A stretch of DNA of 64,000 bases from Litchfieldella anticariensis FP35 = DSM 16096 (GCF_000409775.1 NZ_KE332377.1:496001-560000), one strand, 5' to 3'; shown: positions 18,005 to 27,336, numbered from the stretch's first letter. Translations and numbers: made by a program. The notes: generated by a model from the letters alone, not told the origin.

Positions 18005-18817
18005 ATGAAGGGAGTCGGTTTATTTAAATATGCCGAGACGCTACACAGGGATGGAAATCTAATATTAAACACATACTCATTGCAACGATCGGGGCAACAT
18101 TTGATATTAGATTGGATTTGTCGTGGCCTAGGCGGAAACTCTGCGCATTTCAATCACTGTCGATTCCACAGAAATGGAATGAATTTTTCTTTGATGCCTG
18201 TTGCTGGAAGAGTTATTATTTACAATAGCGGAGAGAGAAAAGTAGATTCGGGAAAGCAGGGAAAAGAAAATGTCTTTGATTTTGTCAAAAAATTCATTTT
18301 TTGCAAGGAAGTATATTCGATGGAGGATGTTGACTTCAAGAAGTTGTCATACAGGCTTTTAAACGGTATTGCTGATAAAAATTTAATTATTTTAAGAGAT
18401 CCATGCAATTGGCTGGCAAGTAGCATGAAACATGGGAAGTCAACTCCGGAAAAGCTAGTAAAGAAAAAGGAAATTTTAAAAAAATATTTGCGTGAGTTTT
18501 ATTATCACGGAGAAAATGGGAAGCTTATCTTCATTGATTACAATAAATTTGTTTTGAGCTGTGAATATCGGAAAGAGTTATTTGTAAAGCTGTCATTGGA
18601 CAATTTCATTGAAGCAGAACAGGCGATGTATAGCATTCCTGAGTTTGGGGGAGGGAGTAGTTTTTCAGGAATCAATAGTACCATATCACAAGAAGATGTT
18701 TTTGAAAGATGGATGGTATATAGAAATGATAAGATCTTTTCAGACATATTGAGAGACGATGAATTGATATTTTTGGCAAACGAGTTTTTCGTAGAAAACT
18801 ATTTTGACAGAATTTAA
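18005..18817 (+). CDS. Sulfotransferase-like P-loop protein
   Basis: A 270-residue protein. LNTYSLQRSGQHLILDWI (about residues 21-38) resembles the 5'-phosphosulfate loop of PAPS-dependent sulfotransferases (R-S-G-T/Q). LIILRDPCNWLASSMKH (about 125-141) resembles the 3'-phosphate-binding segment (R-D-P-x-N/D-x3-S). It would transfer sulfate from PAPS to a sugar hydroxyl of the EPS, consistent with the other sulfotransferases nearby. The gene is strongly AT-rich compared with rfbB upstream, a sign of horizontal transfer. A 23-base segment inside it (18726-18748) recurs exactly in the insertion sequence at 21269-21291. Confidence 0.7.
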   Translation: MKGVGLFKYAETLHRDGNLILNTYSLQRSGQHLILDWICRGLGGNSAHFNHCRFHRNGMNFSLMPVAGRVIIYNSGERKVDSGKQGKENVFDFVKKFIFCKEVYSMEDVDFKKLSYRLLNGIADKNLIILRDPCNWLASSMKHGKSTPEKLVKKKEILKKYLREFYYHGENGKLIFIDYNKFVLSCEYRKELFVKLSLDNFIEAEQAMYSIPEFGGGSSFSGINSTISQEDVFERWMVYRNDKIFSDILRDDELIFLANEFFVENYFDRI

Positions 18818-18893
18818 TTCTGACTGAGAACTGTATTCTTCAATCTTGGGTTGATACGATAATAAAAGCAAGCTCTAGTTTTGTGGTGGGCGC

Positions 18894-19757
18894 ATGAAGA
18901 GGAAAAGATTATCCCTAATGAAACGTCGCATCAAGAGCGAGATGATAAAATTTAACCATAGGCGAGATCTAAAGAGTCTTGAGGAGATCACAAGTTTCCA
19001 AACTGTGTTTATATTGGGCACTCAGAAATCAGGAACGACCGCAATAGCAGCATTATTATCGAAAGCAACAAAAATGCCAGCGACTTTAGATTTATTAGAC
19101 TCTGTGGAAGATAGTAGTTGGCCTTTAAGAATTTCTTACGGATGTCAAAGCTTTTCATCTTTTGCAGTAAAGCATAAAAATGACTTTTCCCGTCCAATCG
19201 TTAAGGAACCGTGGCTGACTTACTTTTATGATGACTTGGTAAAACTGTTTCCTGATTCAAAATATATAATGGTGATGCGACATCCTCTTGATACCATAAG
19301 AAGTGTTTTGAGCAGATTGAGAATTCCAGGAAATCTTGAGTCCATAAATTATGATGATTACAGGGTACTTAACGACAGAAAAATATGGAGGTTGGCTTTA
19401 AATAGTAGTTGGAATGGAAGGTTAAGTAGAAACTACATTGAGGCTTTAGCACACAGATGGGATGTATCGGCGAAACTCTATTTGAATAACAAGGAATGCT
19501 TTCGTCTCGTGCGATACGAAGATTTTTTGCTCGACAAAAAACATGTAATTGATATCTTGGCTCAAGATATGGGTCTATCTGTGAAATATGATATAAGTGG
19601 AGATGTGGATATTCAATATCAGAGAAAAGGAAATAATGAGATATCGTTCATTGATTTTTTTGGTGAAAAAAATTATGAAGCAATAAAAAATATATGCGAG
19701 GATAGCGCAGTAAAATTTGACTATGATTTTCAACTCAATCCTCATTGTTTGAAATAA
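18894..19757 (+). CDS. PAPS-dependent sulfotransferase
   Basis: A 287-residue sulfotransferase-family protein. FILGTQKSGTTAIAALLSKA (about residues 35-54) is the canonical 5'-PSB loop, with Lys-Ser-Gly-Thr-Thr. YIMVMRHPLDTIRSVLSRLR (about 123-142) is the 3'-phosphate-binding motif with R-H-P-x-D and the conserved Ser. It should sulfate a glycan acceptor in the cytoplasm before export. It is AT-rich and lies between another sulfotransferase-like gene and a glycosyltransferase, pointing to a sulfated exopolysaccharide. The first 30 residues are basic. Which sugar carries the sulfate is unknown. Confidence 0.88.
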   Translation: MKRKRLSLMKRRIKSEMIKFNHRRDLKSLEEITSFQTVFILGTQKSGTTAIAALLSKATKMPATLDLLDSVEDSSWPLRISYGCQSFSSFAVKHKNDFSRPIVKEPWLTYFYDDLVKLFPDSKYIMVMRHPLDTIRSVLSRLRIPGNLESINYDDYRVLNDRKIWRLALNSSWNGRLSRNYIEALAHRWDVSAKLYLNNKECFRLVRYEDFLLDKKHVIDILAQDMGLSVKYDISGDVDIQYQRKGNNEISFIDFFGEKNYEAIKNICEDSAVKFDYDFQLNPHCLK

Positions 19758-19760
19758 TTT

Positions 19761-20576
19761 ATGGTTATTATTTCATTGACAACCACATATTCTAGATCTG
19801 AAATGTGCTTGTATAGCGTTTTATCCCTTTGTAGGCAAAGCATTGCACCAGATAAGATTATATTATCGATTTCAAAAGAAAAATACTTGGAAGATGACGG
19901 GTTTAGCCAGTTTCCTTCGTGGGTTGAATCATTTCCTGAACTATGTAATATACTAGATATTCGCTGGGTTGAAAACACTGGATCATACAGAAAGTTATTG
20001 CCAATCATATTTGAAGTAGATGAGAATGATCTGGTAATCACTGTTGATGATGATGTTATTTATCACAAGGAGTGGTTGAAAACTATTGTTGAAGTAAGTA
20101 AGGAGTATCCTAATCATGCCATATCGTCTAGAGTAAGGAGGAAAAGGCGAAATTTTTTTGGAAAGCATACATCATATATATTATGGCCAGTAGTAAGAGA
20201 AAAGATGGAGTTTCATGATGACTTTGTTGTTATAGGTTGTGGAGGGGTTGCTTATAGGCGGAGTTTTTTTAATACGGAACTTTTACAGATGGAGGATTTT
20301 CTTAACTGTGCACCAACATCAGACGACCTTTGGTTTAGCAAGTTGCTAGAAGTGTCAAGGACGCCGGTCCTTTCACTCCCTAGTGCGATTTCCCTAACCT
20401 CTGACATTACTCATAAATACAATCTTTCAGCCATTAATGCTTTACAAGGTGGTAGTTTTTATAGAAAAGTTTTTGTGAGACTGAAAGCGATGACCCTAGG
20501 CTGGCTAGGTTTTTTAATTTGTGCAAATGATCTGTCGCATAAAGATATTGAAAATAAATTCAAATTAATGAAATAA
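19761..20576 (+). CDS. GT-A fold glycosyltransferase
   Basis: A 271-residue protein. The N-terminus VIISLTTTYSR and the acidic DLVITVDDDVIYHKEWL segment (about residues 91-107) form a D-x-D-type metal site as in GT-A glycosyltransferases. CGGVAYRRSFF (about 160-170) and TSDDLWFSKLLE (about 190-201) match the acceptor-side and catalytic acidic regions of GT2-like enzymes. The variant start motif (SLTTTYSR rather than VSIVIP) places it in a less common group of glycosyltransferases often found in capsule loci. It starts three bases after the sulfotransferase stop. It is AT-rich, like the island it is in. Confidence 0.7.
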   Translation: MVIISLTTTYSRSEMCLYSVLSLCRQSIAPDKIILSISKEKYLEDDGFSQFPSWVESFPELCNILDIRWVENTGSYRKLLPIIFEVDENDLVITVDDDVIYHKEWLKTIVEVSKEYPNHAISSRVRRKRRNFFGKHTSYILWPVVREKMEFHDDFVVIGCGGVAYRRSFFNTELLQMEDFLNCAPTSDDLWFSKLLEVSRTPVLSLPSAISLTSDITHKYNLSAINALQGGSFYRKVFVRLKAMTLGWLGFLICANDLSHKDIENKFKLMK

Positions 20577-20706
20577 AATTACAAGCTATTTTTCAGCTAC
20601 GAAAACTAAGCTGGTTTGACACGTGGAAACAGACAGATGGCTTGCAAGAACGTCGTTATCAATAGGGTGCTATAGCGTGGGAACTTGGCTAGCGGGTAAT
20701 GAAAAA

Positions 20707-21702
20707 TTAATCATATATGTCGGGTCCCGGGTGATTGATTACCCGTTTGTGAAATAACTCTGGCCGCTTGGTTTGCCAGTCTTTCATCGCGGCGATAGGC
20801 GGCTGGTGATGCAGTGCCTTCTGCGGGATGTGGTGATTGTACAGCCAACAGTAGCGCTTCAGGGTCTGCTCCAAGTCTTCTCCTGACGCATACCGCCGTG
20901 TCGTCAGGACATTGCTGATACGACCATTGAAGCGCTCGACCATGCCGTTGGTCTGTGGCCGTCCCGGTTTGATCAGACGATGCTGGATGCCGTGCTGCTG
21001 GCACTCCTGATCGAAGGGATGGTGGCCACTGGGCGTCCGCTCCCCCGCCCGAGTGAAGCGGTCGGTGAAGGACTTGCCGTTGTCGGTCAGCACCTTCTGG
21101 ACCTTGAACGGCGCCTTCTCGACTACATGCTTCATGAACGATCGGGCGTCCTGAGCCGACTGACTGCTCCGCACCTCGAGATAAACCCAGCGTGTCGCCC
21201 GGTCGATGGCCACGTACAGATAGCGTTTCTGCCGCTCATCGGGCATCTGCGGCAGGTACTTGATATCGATGATAAGATCTTTTCAGACATAGTCTCGAAA
21301 CGGCTTGTGCTTGGGCGCCTCGCCGTCCTCAGTATCTCGTCTGGCCAATTCGGCCAGCGTCGGCACCTCGCGTCGCTTGAGCATCCGATGCAAGGCGGAA
21401 CGCGACAGTTGGGGGGCGAGGAACTCACGGGCCACCACCAACAGATCATCCAGGCCCAGACGCAGGAACTCCCGCGCTGCGATCAGCACGGCTTCCTGCT
21501 CAGTGGTCAGCGTCGCCAGTAACTTGTGTCGCGTGTGAGAACGGTCGTGAACATCGTCTCGGTACCGCCAGCGGCGAATGGTCGAGTCGGAGACGCCGTA
21601 CTGGCGAGCCAGCTCACTATCGCTGATACTGGCAGGCGCCGCCTGGATTTCGGCGCGGATCTTGGGGGTGGTCGTCGCCTGCTTATGCAATTTGATGTCC
21701 AT
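20707..21702 (-). pseudogene. IS481-type transposase with in-frame stop
   Basis: The N-terminal part (21702 to 21283) has a helix-turn-helix (DSELARQYGVSDSTIRRWRYRD) and ends ...KPFRDYV followed by TGA. The same frame continues as KDLIIDIKYLPQMPDERQ with the integrase core: first catalytic Asp in IDIKYLP, second in LTDNGKSFTDR, and Glu in NGMVERFNGRI. No frameshift is involved. The six codons between RDY and IDIKY, where IS481 members usually read roughly E-P-G-F-V-H, are replaced by sequence identical to part of the sulfotransferase gene at 18726-18748, creating the stop. The C-terminal codons run through the left inverted repeat and stop in flanking DNA. Confidence 0.82.
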
Positions 21703-21795
21703 ATCCGTGCTCCCGAATGACCTGATGAAGAAGCTCCTTGGCTGCCAGCAAAGGATAGCTTCTATAGTTCAGTCGATCATCCGGAACCCCACACA
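20718..21795 (-). mobile_element. IS481-family insertion sequence (inactivated)
   Basis: An element of about 1.08 kb with imperfect terminal inverted repeats. The left end begins TGTCGGGTCCCGGGTGATTGA at 20718. The right end, read inward on the minus strand from 21795, is TGTGTGGGGTTCCGGATGA and so on; after the variable first bases, about 10 of 13 positions match. TATA flanks both ends (20714-20717 and 21796-21799), a possible target duplication in low-complexity DNA. It carries one transposase on the minus strand, interrupted by an in-frame stop. It lies between the glycosyltransferase at 19761 and the flippase at 21826. Its higher GC contrasts with the AT-rich island around it, so it inserted later. 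Confidence 0.75.
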
Positions 21796-21825
21796 TATAT
21801 TTTAATAGAATTAAAGGTAGATCGT

Positions 21826-23268
21826 TTGTCTCTCGTTAACAAGACAGTAATCGGTATTGTTTGGAGCTTTATTGAACAGCTTGCACAGCGTGGTGTCAGT
21901 ATTTTTGTCACCCTGCTGCTTGCAAGTTTCCTTGTGCCTGAAGACTTTGGCCTGGTGGCGATGATGGCGGTCTTTTTGGCTCTCGGAAAATCATTGATGG
22001 ATTCCGGTTTTCGACAGGCCTTAATTCGTTTAAAGGATATCACTCAGACAGACTTCAATACGGCGTTTTATGCCAATTTGGTGTTGGGAATTATATCCTA
22101 TGGGGTTTTATATCTATCTGCACCTCATATTGCAGGGTTCTATGAAGAGCCTAGGTTGATAAGTTTGATTCGTATTGCATCTATTGGAATAATTATTAAC
22201 TCTTTTCAAGTAGTCCAACTTGCTAGCCTGAGTCGTGATCTTAATTTCAAAGCCCAACTTAAAGCCAGTCTTCCCTCTAGCATAGTATCGGGGGGTATTG
22301 CAGTTTTTATGGCATATTTGGGTATGGGTGTATGGGCGTTAGTAGTGCAGATGATACTTTCGTCCTTTTTTCATACAGTACTGTTATGGTATGTCCAAGG
22401 ATGGAAGCCAACGCTCACATTGAGCCGAAAATCTTTAGCTGCAATGTATAAATTCAGTTATAAAATTTTTCTTTCCGGGATATTGGAAATAATTTTTAAA
22501 AACATGTATGTAATTGTTATCGCAAAAATATTCTCGGCAAATACCGCAGGTCTTTATTTCTTTGCAGATAGAATACGAGAGTTGATAATCAACCAGCTTC
22601 TCTATTCAGTCCAAAAAGTTACTTACCCGGCACTATCAAAGAAGCAGAATGATATATGTAGTTTGAAAAATGGCTATCGAAGGACCATACAGGTCACATC
22701 ATTCTTTTACTTTCCAGTAGTTATAATGCTTGCAGCGCTAGCAGAACCAATATTCATGATTTTTCTTCCTGAAAAATGGTATGACGCACATTTTTATTTT
22801 CAACTTCTGTGTCTTGCTTCTGTGCTTACTCCTCTAAATTCTATTAATCTGAATATTTTACGAGTTTTGGGAAGGTCAGACATTCTGTTGGGCTTGCAGA
22901 TTTTCAAGAAAATATTATTGGTGATTTTTCTTTGGATTGGACTTCAGTACGGGATAGTAGGGATTTTAGTAGCACAGATAGTTCAATCTATAGTTTCTTA
23001 TTACCCGAACAAATACTATTCAGAAAAACTTATTGGCTATTCATTGAGAGAGCAATGGGGAGATATTAAACTTCAACTGTTGATCTCACTTGTTCTCGGT
23101 TGGGCAGTGTTGTTCTCACATGCTTTACTGGAAATCCCGCCTTTGTTATTCATTCTTGTTTTTGGGATCATATTCTGTTTAGGATATTTGTTGATTTCAT
23201 ACCTTTTCAGGTCCAATGTGATTGATTATTTTCACGAAATCCATAGAAGGCGTAAAATTTTAAAATAA
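21826..23268 (+). CDS. wzx: Wzx-type polysaccharide flippase (MOP superfamily)
   Basis: A 480-residue membrane protein with about 12-14 hydrophobic helices. The N-terminus (SLVNKTVIGIVWSFIEQLAQRG) and PEDFGLVAMMAVFLALGKSLMDSGF are typical of WzxC/polysaccharide-translocase proteins of the MOP superfamily. It would flip undecaprenol-linked repeat units to the periplasm. The start is a TTG at 21826 preceded by AAAGGTAG. It begins only 30 bases after the insertion sequence, so its original promoter may have been displaced, although transcription from upstream could still reach it. It is AT-rich like the surrounding island. Confidence 0.85.
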   Translation: MSLVNKTVIGIVWSFIEQLAQRGVSIFVTLLLASFLVPEDFGLVAMMAVFLALGKSLMDSGFRQALIRLKDITQTDFNTAFYANLVLGIISYGVLYLSAPHIAGFYEEPRLISLIRIASIGIIINSFQVVQLASLSRDLNFKAQLKASLPSSIVSGGIAVFMAYLGMGVWALVVQMILSSFFHTVLLWYVQGWKPTLTLSRKSLAAMYKFSYKIFLSGILEIIFKNMYVIVIAKIFSANTAGLYFFADRIRELIINQLLYSVQKVTYPALSKKQNDICSLKNGYRRTIQVTSFFYFPVVIMLAALAEPIFMIFLPEKWYDAHFYFQLLCLASVLTPLNSINLNILRVLGRSDILLGLQIFKKILLVIFLWIGLQYGIVGILVAQIVQSIVSYYPNKYYSEKLIGYSLREQWGDIKLQLLISLVLGWAVLFSHALLEIPPLLFILVFGIIFCLGYLLISYLFRSNVIDYFHEIHRRRKILK

Positions 23269-23488
23269 TATAACTTTTAGTTATTTCCTTCCGTGTTGCA
23301 AGTGGGCGAATGTTGTCATTAGAAGACTGGCATGAGAGAAGAAATTCCTGGTCACTGATTCCTCAGCGTGATGGCGTCATGATATAGCAATTTTCGAAGG
23401 AAAAATCGCTACCTAGGCAGCAGTGCATCCTCAATGCCAGATTGGAATTTTATGCCCAGTAGTCGGTACCACGCTTCGGAATTAATAT

Positions 23489-24436
23489 ATGAATAGTCAT
23501 GATGATATAATGTTTTCTGTGATAATGCCCGTTTTTAATAAAGGGGAACATGTAAGATTAGCCATTGATTCAATTTTGAATCAAAAAAATGATAATTATG
23601 AAATAATTTTGATTGATGACTGTTCTAAAGATGGAAGTGCAGAAATTATTGACTCATATAAAGACAAGAAAGTAAGAGTTCTAAAGAGACATGAACCTGG
23701 ACCTGGAGGTTATGCTGCGCGGAATCTAGGGGCTTTCAAGGCTCGTTATCCGTGGCTGGCATTCTTGGATGCCGATGATTTTTGGTATGATCATCATTTG
23801 CAGCAAGCTGCAAGACTTATAAAAGAGTATCCGCATATTGAGTCTTTTAACTTTTCAAGAGAAAAAATTGAAAAGGGTAAAAAACAAATTTTTATTCATG
23901 AAAGTGAAGGTGAAGTAACCAGTAAAGAGGCTATTTCAAAGTATTCAAGAAAGGACATTTTTCATACCAATTCCATTATTATAAGTAAAAGACTTTTTAA
24001 CATGGCTGGAGGTTTTCCAGCAGGAAAGTGTAAGCGGGGTGGTGATAGTGATTTATGGCTCAGAATGCTATTGCATTGCGATAGTATCGTCATTTCTAAA
24101 GAGATAACCTCTTGCTACATTATAGACAATAGTGGCGTCATATATGGGGGCAATAATAGTAAAGTCGATAAAGTGCATCCAGTCTATAATACCGTATCCA
24201 GTTATTTAAAAGAAAACCCTTCTAGTGATATGGCTGCCGATCTGAGGCATTTGGCTAATCGTAAAAACATCTCTTTGGCTTTGGCTAGAAAGAGAAGTTG
24301 TCTTTTTTCTCTAACACAGTTAAATGTTATTTTCATAAGCTGTCTAGAAACTGCTGACTGGCTAAGAATTATACAGTTAATTTCTCCATTATCAATTGTC
24401 AGGTTGATTTCTTCTGTTAGGAAAAGAGCTTTATGA
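23489..24436 (+). CDS. GT2 family glycosyltransferase
   Basis: A 315-residue GT-A glycosyltransferase. SVIMPVFNKGEHVRLAIDSI (residues 10-29) starts the nucleotide-binding fold. IILIDDCSKDGS (about 39-50) carries the conserved Asp pair, LAFLDADDFWYDHHL (about 90-104) the D-x-D metal site, and CKRGGDSDLWLRML (about 178-191) the catalytic-base region (E/G-D-x-D-L-W). It likely adds a sugar with inversion at the cytoplasmic face. A gap of 220 bases separates it from wzx, and its stop overlaps the next glycosyltransferase start (ATGA-type). The DNA is clearly AT-rich. Confidence 0.88.
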   Translation: MNSHDDIMFSVIMPVFNKGEHVRLAIDSILNQKNDNYEIILIDDCSKDGSAEIIDSYKDKKVRVLKRHEPGPGGYAARNLGAFKARYPWLAFLDADDFWYDHHLQQAARLIKEYPHIESFNFSREKIEKGKKQIFIHESEGEVTSKEAISKYSRKDIFHTNSIIISKRLFNMAGGFPAGKCKRGGDSDLWLRMLLHCDSIVISKEITSCYIIDNSGVIYGGNNSKVDKVHPVYNTVSSYLKENPSSDMAADLRHLANRKNISLALARKRSCLFSLTQLNVIFISCLETADWLRIIQLISPLSIVRLISSVRKRAL

Positions 24437-25569
24437 AAGTCCTTTTTGTGTGCTCTTCTTGTGGAGGTGGAGGAGCGGAAAAGGTGGCTGTTAGACTTTC
24501 AAATGCATTATGTCAATTCGGACACAATGTTGTTTATGCATATTGGAAAACAAAAAAAAACTTAGAATATGATATTCGCTCTGATGTTAAAATAGAAAAA
24601 GTCCATGACTCAAACATCCTATCAAGGATTTTAAATATAAAAAGAGTGATTGAGAAAACAAAACCTGATGTGATTTTCTCATTCGCGGACATTCCCAATA
24701 TAATCACATATTATGCGCATGTCTTATCTAAGCACAAATGCAAAATAGTTCCAAATGTAAGAACCAATGTTGCTGAAAGATATCGTTATTCTAAAAAGGG
24801 GTTATATAATTTAGTTCAATCAAGGCTTCATGAGAAGGTTTGTCGTCGTTCAGATTTGACTATTGTCAACTCTATAGAGTCAGGTAAGGCTTTGTCAGAT
24901 TGTTATAAAGTAAGTCCTGACAGGATTTTCTGTATTTATAATCCAGTGTTTCTTAATCTAGATTTGCCTTGCTTTCATCAAAGGTTGCAGAAAAGTGGTT
25001 GTCAGGAAACATTAACTGCCATTACCGTTGGTAGATTGAGTAAAGCGAAAAACCACCACATGCTTTTGAAGGCCGTGCATTACGCAATAAAAGAATTTAA
25101 TGTGAGTATATCCCTTGATATTTATGGAGAGGGAGAGTTGCGTGATGAGATATTATCAGAAATCTCTCAACTGGATATGGAAGGCCATATTTTTCTGAGG
25201 GGGTTCGATAAAGAAATTGAAAAAAAAATACATCAATATGATATTTTCCTGTTTACTTCTCGCTGGGAAGGCTTACCCAATGCATTGATTGAAGCCTTGG
25301 GCAGTGGTGTTAGCATTGTGGCAACTGATTGTCCAAGTGGACCTAAGGAAATACTTAAAGATGGACGGTTTGGTAAGCTTGTGGGAGTAGATGATTTTAA
25401 AGCTATGGCAGAAAATATTTCAGAAATTTATTACCATCATGATATTTCAATCCGAACAAGAGATATGGAACCTCAATCGAGCATTGAATTGAGGGAACAT
25501 CTTAAACAATTTACAATCCCCTGCGTGGCGAATCGATATATTGAGGTAGCGTTGAGATTAATTGGTTAA
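24433..25569 (+). CDS. GT4 family glycosyltransferase
   Basis: A 378-residue retaining GT-B enzyme. SSCGGGGAEKVAVRLSNAL (residues 8-26) is the N-terminal glycine-rich loop, AITVGRLSKAKNHHMLLKAV (about 196-215) begins the C-terminal domain, and SRWEGLPNALIEALGSGVSIV (about 276-296) is the donor-binding E-x7-E motif. A long PSGPKEIL segment follows, as in many capsule GT4 enzymes related to galactosamine or glucose transferases. It overlaps the GT2 gene before it by four bases and lies two bases from the sulfotransferase after it, within a co-transcribed AT-rich block. Confidence 0.88.
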   Translation: MKVLFVCSSCGGGGAEKVAVRLSNALCQFGHNVVYAYWKTKKNLEYDIRSDVKIEKVHDSNILSRILNIKRVIEKTKPDVIFSFADIPNIITYYAHVLSKHKCKIVPNVRTNVAERYRYSKKGLYNLVQSRLHEKVCRRSDLTIVNSIESGKALSDCYKVSPDRIFCIYNPVFLNLDLPCFHQRLQKSGCQETLTAITVGRLSKAKNHHMLLKAVHYAIKEFNVSISLDIYGEGELRDEILSEISQLDMEGHIFLRGFDKEIEKKIHQYDIFLFTSRWEGLPNALIEALGSGVSIVATDCPSGPKEILKDGRFGKLVGVDDFKAMAENISEIYYHHDISIRTRDMEPQSSIELREHLKQFTIPCVANRYIEVALRLIG

Positions 25570-25570
25570 C

Positions 25571-26200
25571 ATGAGAATTCTTAAGCATAAGATTAATTTA
25601 TATCGGCGCTATATGTACTGGTATAGAGAGTCTTGTATTTATATTCATATACCCAAAGCTGCAGGAACTAGTCTTAATAAGTCTATTTACGGACGCACAC
25701 TTGGCCATTATTCTGCACGTGAAATTAAATCGAAGTTTCCTGCTCTTTTCGAAGAGGCTTTCGTATTTTCCTTTGTTCGAAACCCTTGGGATAGAGTCCT
25801 GTCAGCTTATCGCTTTGCGAGAGTAGGAAAGACGATGTCGATGGGTGTTCACAGGCCAGAGCAGTATCAAATATCGGAATTTGACACTTTTGAAAAATTT
25901 TTGTTCGAGTGGCTCATCAACCAGGACGTAAGTAAAATCGACTATATTTTTCGACCGCAATATACTTATGTATGCGATGCAAATAACTGCTTGATGGTGG
26001 ATTATTTAGGGAAAGTCGAATCTTTGGATAATAACATAAAAGAAGTGGAAAGAAAAATTGGAAGAAAAATTTTGATTGGCCATGAAAATAGTACCTCTGA
26101 CAATTCTGACTATCACGACTCATATTCTAATAAAGACATGATTGAAATTGTAAAATCAGTATATAAAAAAGATATTGAATTGTTTGGGTATCATTTCTGA
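25571..26200 (+). CDS. Sulfotransferase family 2-like protein
   Basis: A 209-residue protein. CIYIHIPKAAGTSLNKSIYG (about residues 17-36) is the 5'-phosphosulfate-binding loop (I-P-K-x-A-G-T-S) and FSFVRNPWDRVLSAYRFAR (about 66-84) is the 3'-phosphate loop (V-R-N-P-x-D-R-x-x-S-x-Y) of the Sulfotransfer_2 group, which includes chondroitin and heparan sulfotransferases. YLGKVESLD (about 158-166) is the usual third motif. It is the third sulfotransferase-like gene in the island and strengthens the case for a sulfated polysaccharide. The ATG at 25571 is preferred to a TTG three codons earlier. Confidence 0.87.
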   Translation: MRILKHKINLYRRYMYWYRESCIYIHIPKAAGTSLNKSIYGRTLGHYSAREIKSKFPALFEEAFVFSFVRNPWDRVLSAYRFARVGKTMSMGVHRPEQYQISEFDTFEKFLFEWLINQDVSKIDYIFRPQYTYVCDANNCLMVDYLGKVESLDNNIKEVERKIGRKILIGHENSTSDNSDYHDSYSNKDMIEIVKSVYKKDIELFGYHF

Positions 26201-26212
26201 GAAGAGTCGGTT

Positions 26213-27298
26213 ATGAGAATCTTGCATGTGATTTCTTCTGCAGCAGCGGGGGGGGCTGAAATATATGTCAGAGATCTCTCAATTGAAATGACGAATACGG
26301 GGCATGAAGTATTCATTCTCTTTCTGGACCGCGCGGAAGAAATGGGCAGAGATAGAGATTTTGAGCGATCGTTTCTTGAGTTGCTAGAAAAAAATGGTAT
26401 TCACTATTCTTTTATTGGATCCGCAGCAAGGAAAAGGCCGTGGAAAGGTATCATGAGTTTAAGGACGATAGTGAGAATATTCGATCCGGATATTGTTCAC
26501 TGCCACTTGTATTATGCGGTACTATTTTCTTTCTTTTTAAGAAAATCAAAAGTGGTTTACACTCACCATAATATAAACATTGGTGTAAATAAGTTTATTT
26601 ACAAGCTTATTGACTTTCGAGTTTCTAGATATGTGGGAATATGTTTGGCGTGCAAAAATCTTCTTGAAAGTTTAACTAGACGGCCTGTGATAAGGATTGA
26701 TAATGGAGTGTCAATTCAACGGATACGAAGGAAAAATGAACAAGAAATAAACTGTAAGTTCAATGAAAAAGTAAACATTATCAGTGTCGGAAATTTATAT
26801 AAACAAAAAAATCTAATCCTGTTGATAACTTCATTGGCAAAGTTGGCTGATCGCAATTTTTTACTTAAAGTGGCTGGAGAAGGTTATGAAAGAGAGAAGC
26901 TTGAGTGCTTGGTAAGAGAATTGGCTCTTGAAGATAATGTGAAGTTTCTTGGAAATATAAATAATGTACATGATCTCTTGCATGATTCTGATGTCTTTGT
27001 GATGTCTTCTTTATGGGAAGGGCTGCCAATTGCGCAAATTGAAGCTACTCTGACCGGGCTGCCTGTTATTGTTACTAATGTGGGTGGTTGCTCTGAAATC
27101 GTGCATAAGGTTTGTAATGGTATAGTGGTTGATGAGTTTGACTCTGAAAATTACTGTGCAGCGCTTCATAAAATAATTAACGATGTAAATATGAGAAACA
27201 CGTTTTCATGCAATGCTCTGCGTTATTCCGGTGATTACTTGATTGAGATATCGGCAAAAAAGCATATTGATCTTTATGATGATATTATGAAAACTTAG
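26213..27298 (+). CDS. GT4 family glycosyltransferase
   Basis: A 361-residue GT-B glycosyltransferase. The N-terminal SSAAAGGAEIYVRDLS loop (residues 8-23), VVYTHHNINIGV (about 112-123), the VNIISVGNLYKQKN start of the C-terminal domain (about 185-198) and SSLWEGLPIAQIEATLTGLPVI (about 263-284) are all typical of GT4. It would add a sugar to the EPS repeat unit. It starts 12 bases after the sulfotransferase and is followed by a membrane protein gene. AT-rich composition matches the island. Confidence 0.88.
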   Translation: MRILHVISSAAAGGAEIYVRDLSIEMTNTGHEVFILFLDRAEEMGRDRDFERSFLELLEKNGIHYSFIGSAARKRPWKGIMSLRTIVRIFDPDIVHCHLYYAVLFSFFLRKSKVVYTHHNINIGVNKFIYKLIDFRVSRYVGICLACKNLLESLTRRPVIRIDNGVSIQRIRRKNEQEINCKFNEKVNIISVGNLYKQKNLILLITSLAKLADRNFLLKVAGEGYEREKLECLVRELALEDNVKFLGNINNVHDLLHDSDVFVMSSLWEGLPIAQIEATLTGLPVIVTNVGGCSEIVHKVCNGIVVDEFDSENYCAALHKIINDVNMRNTFSCNALRYSGDYLIEISAKKHIDLYDDIMKT

Positions 27299-27336
27299 GG
27301 CCGCTTCAACTATCTATCTTTTTTGGTGCCACATTA

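Noticed and set aside
20980-21522. Long plus-strand frame inside the insertion sequence
   Set aside because: It is antisense to the transposase and has the composition of a shadow frame; the transposase motifs are on the minus strand.
23269-23488. Gap between wzx and the GT2 gene searched for a small gene or ops site
   Set aside because: Only short unsupported frames and no ops core or strong hairpin were found.
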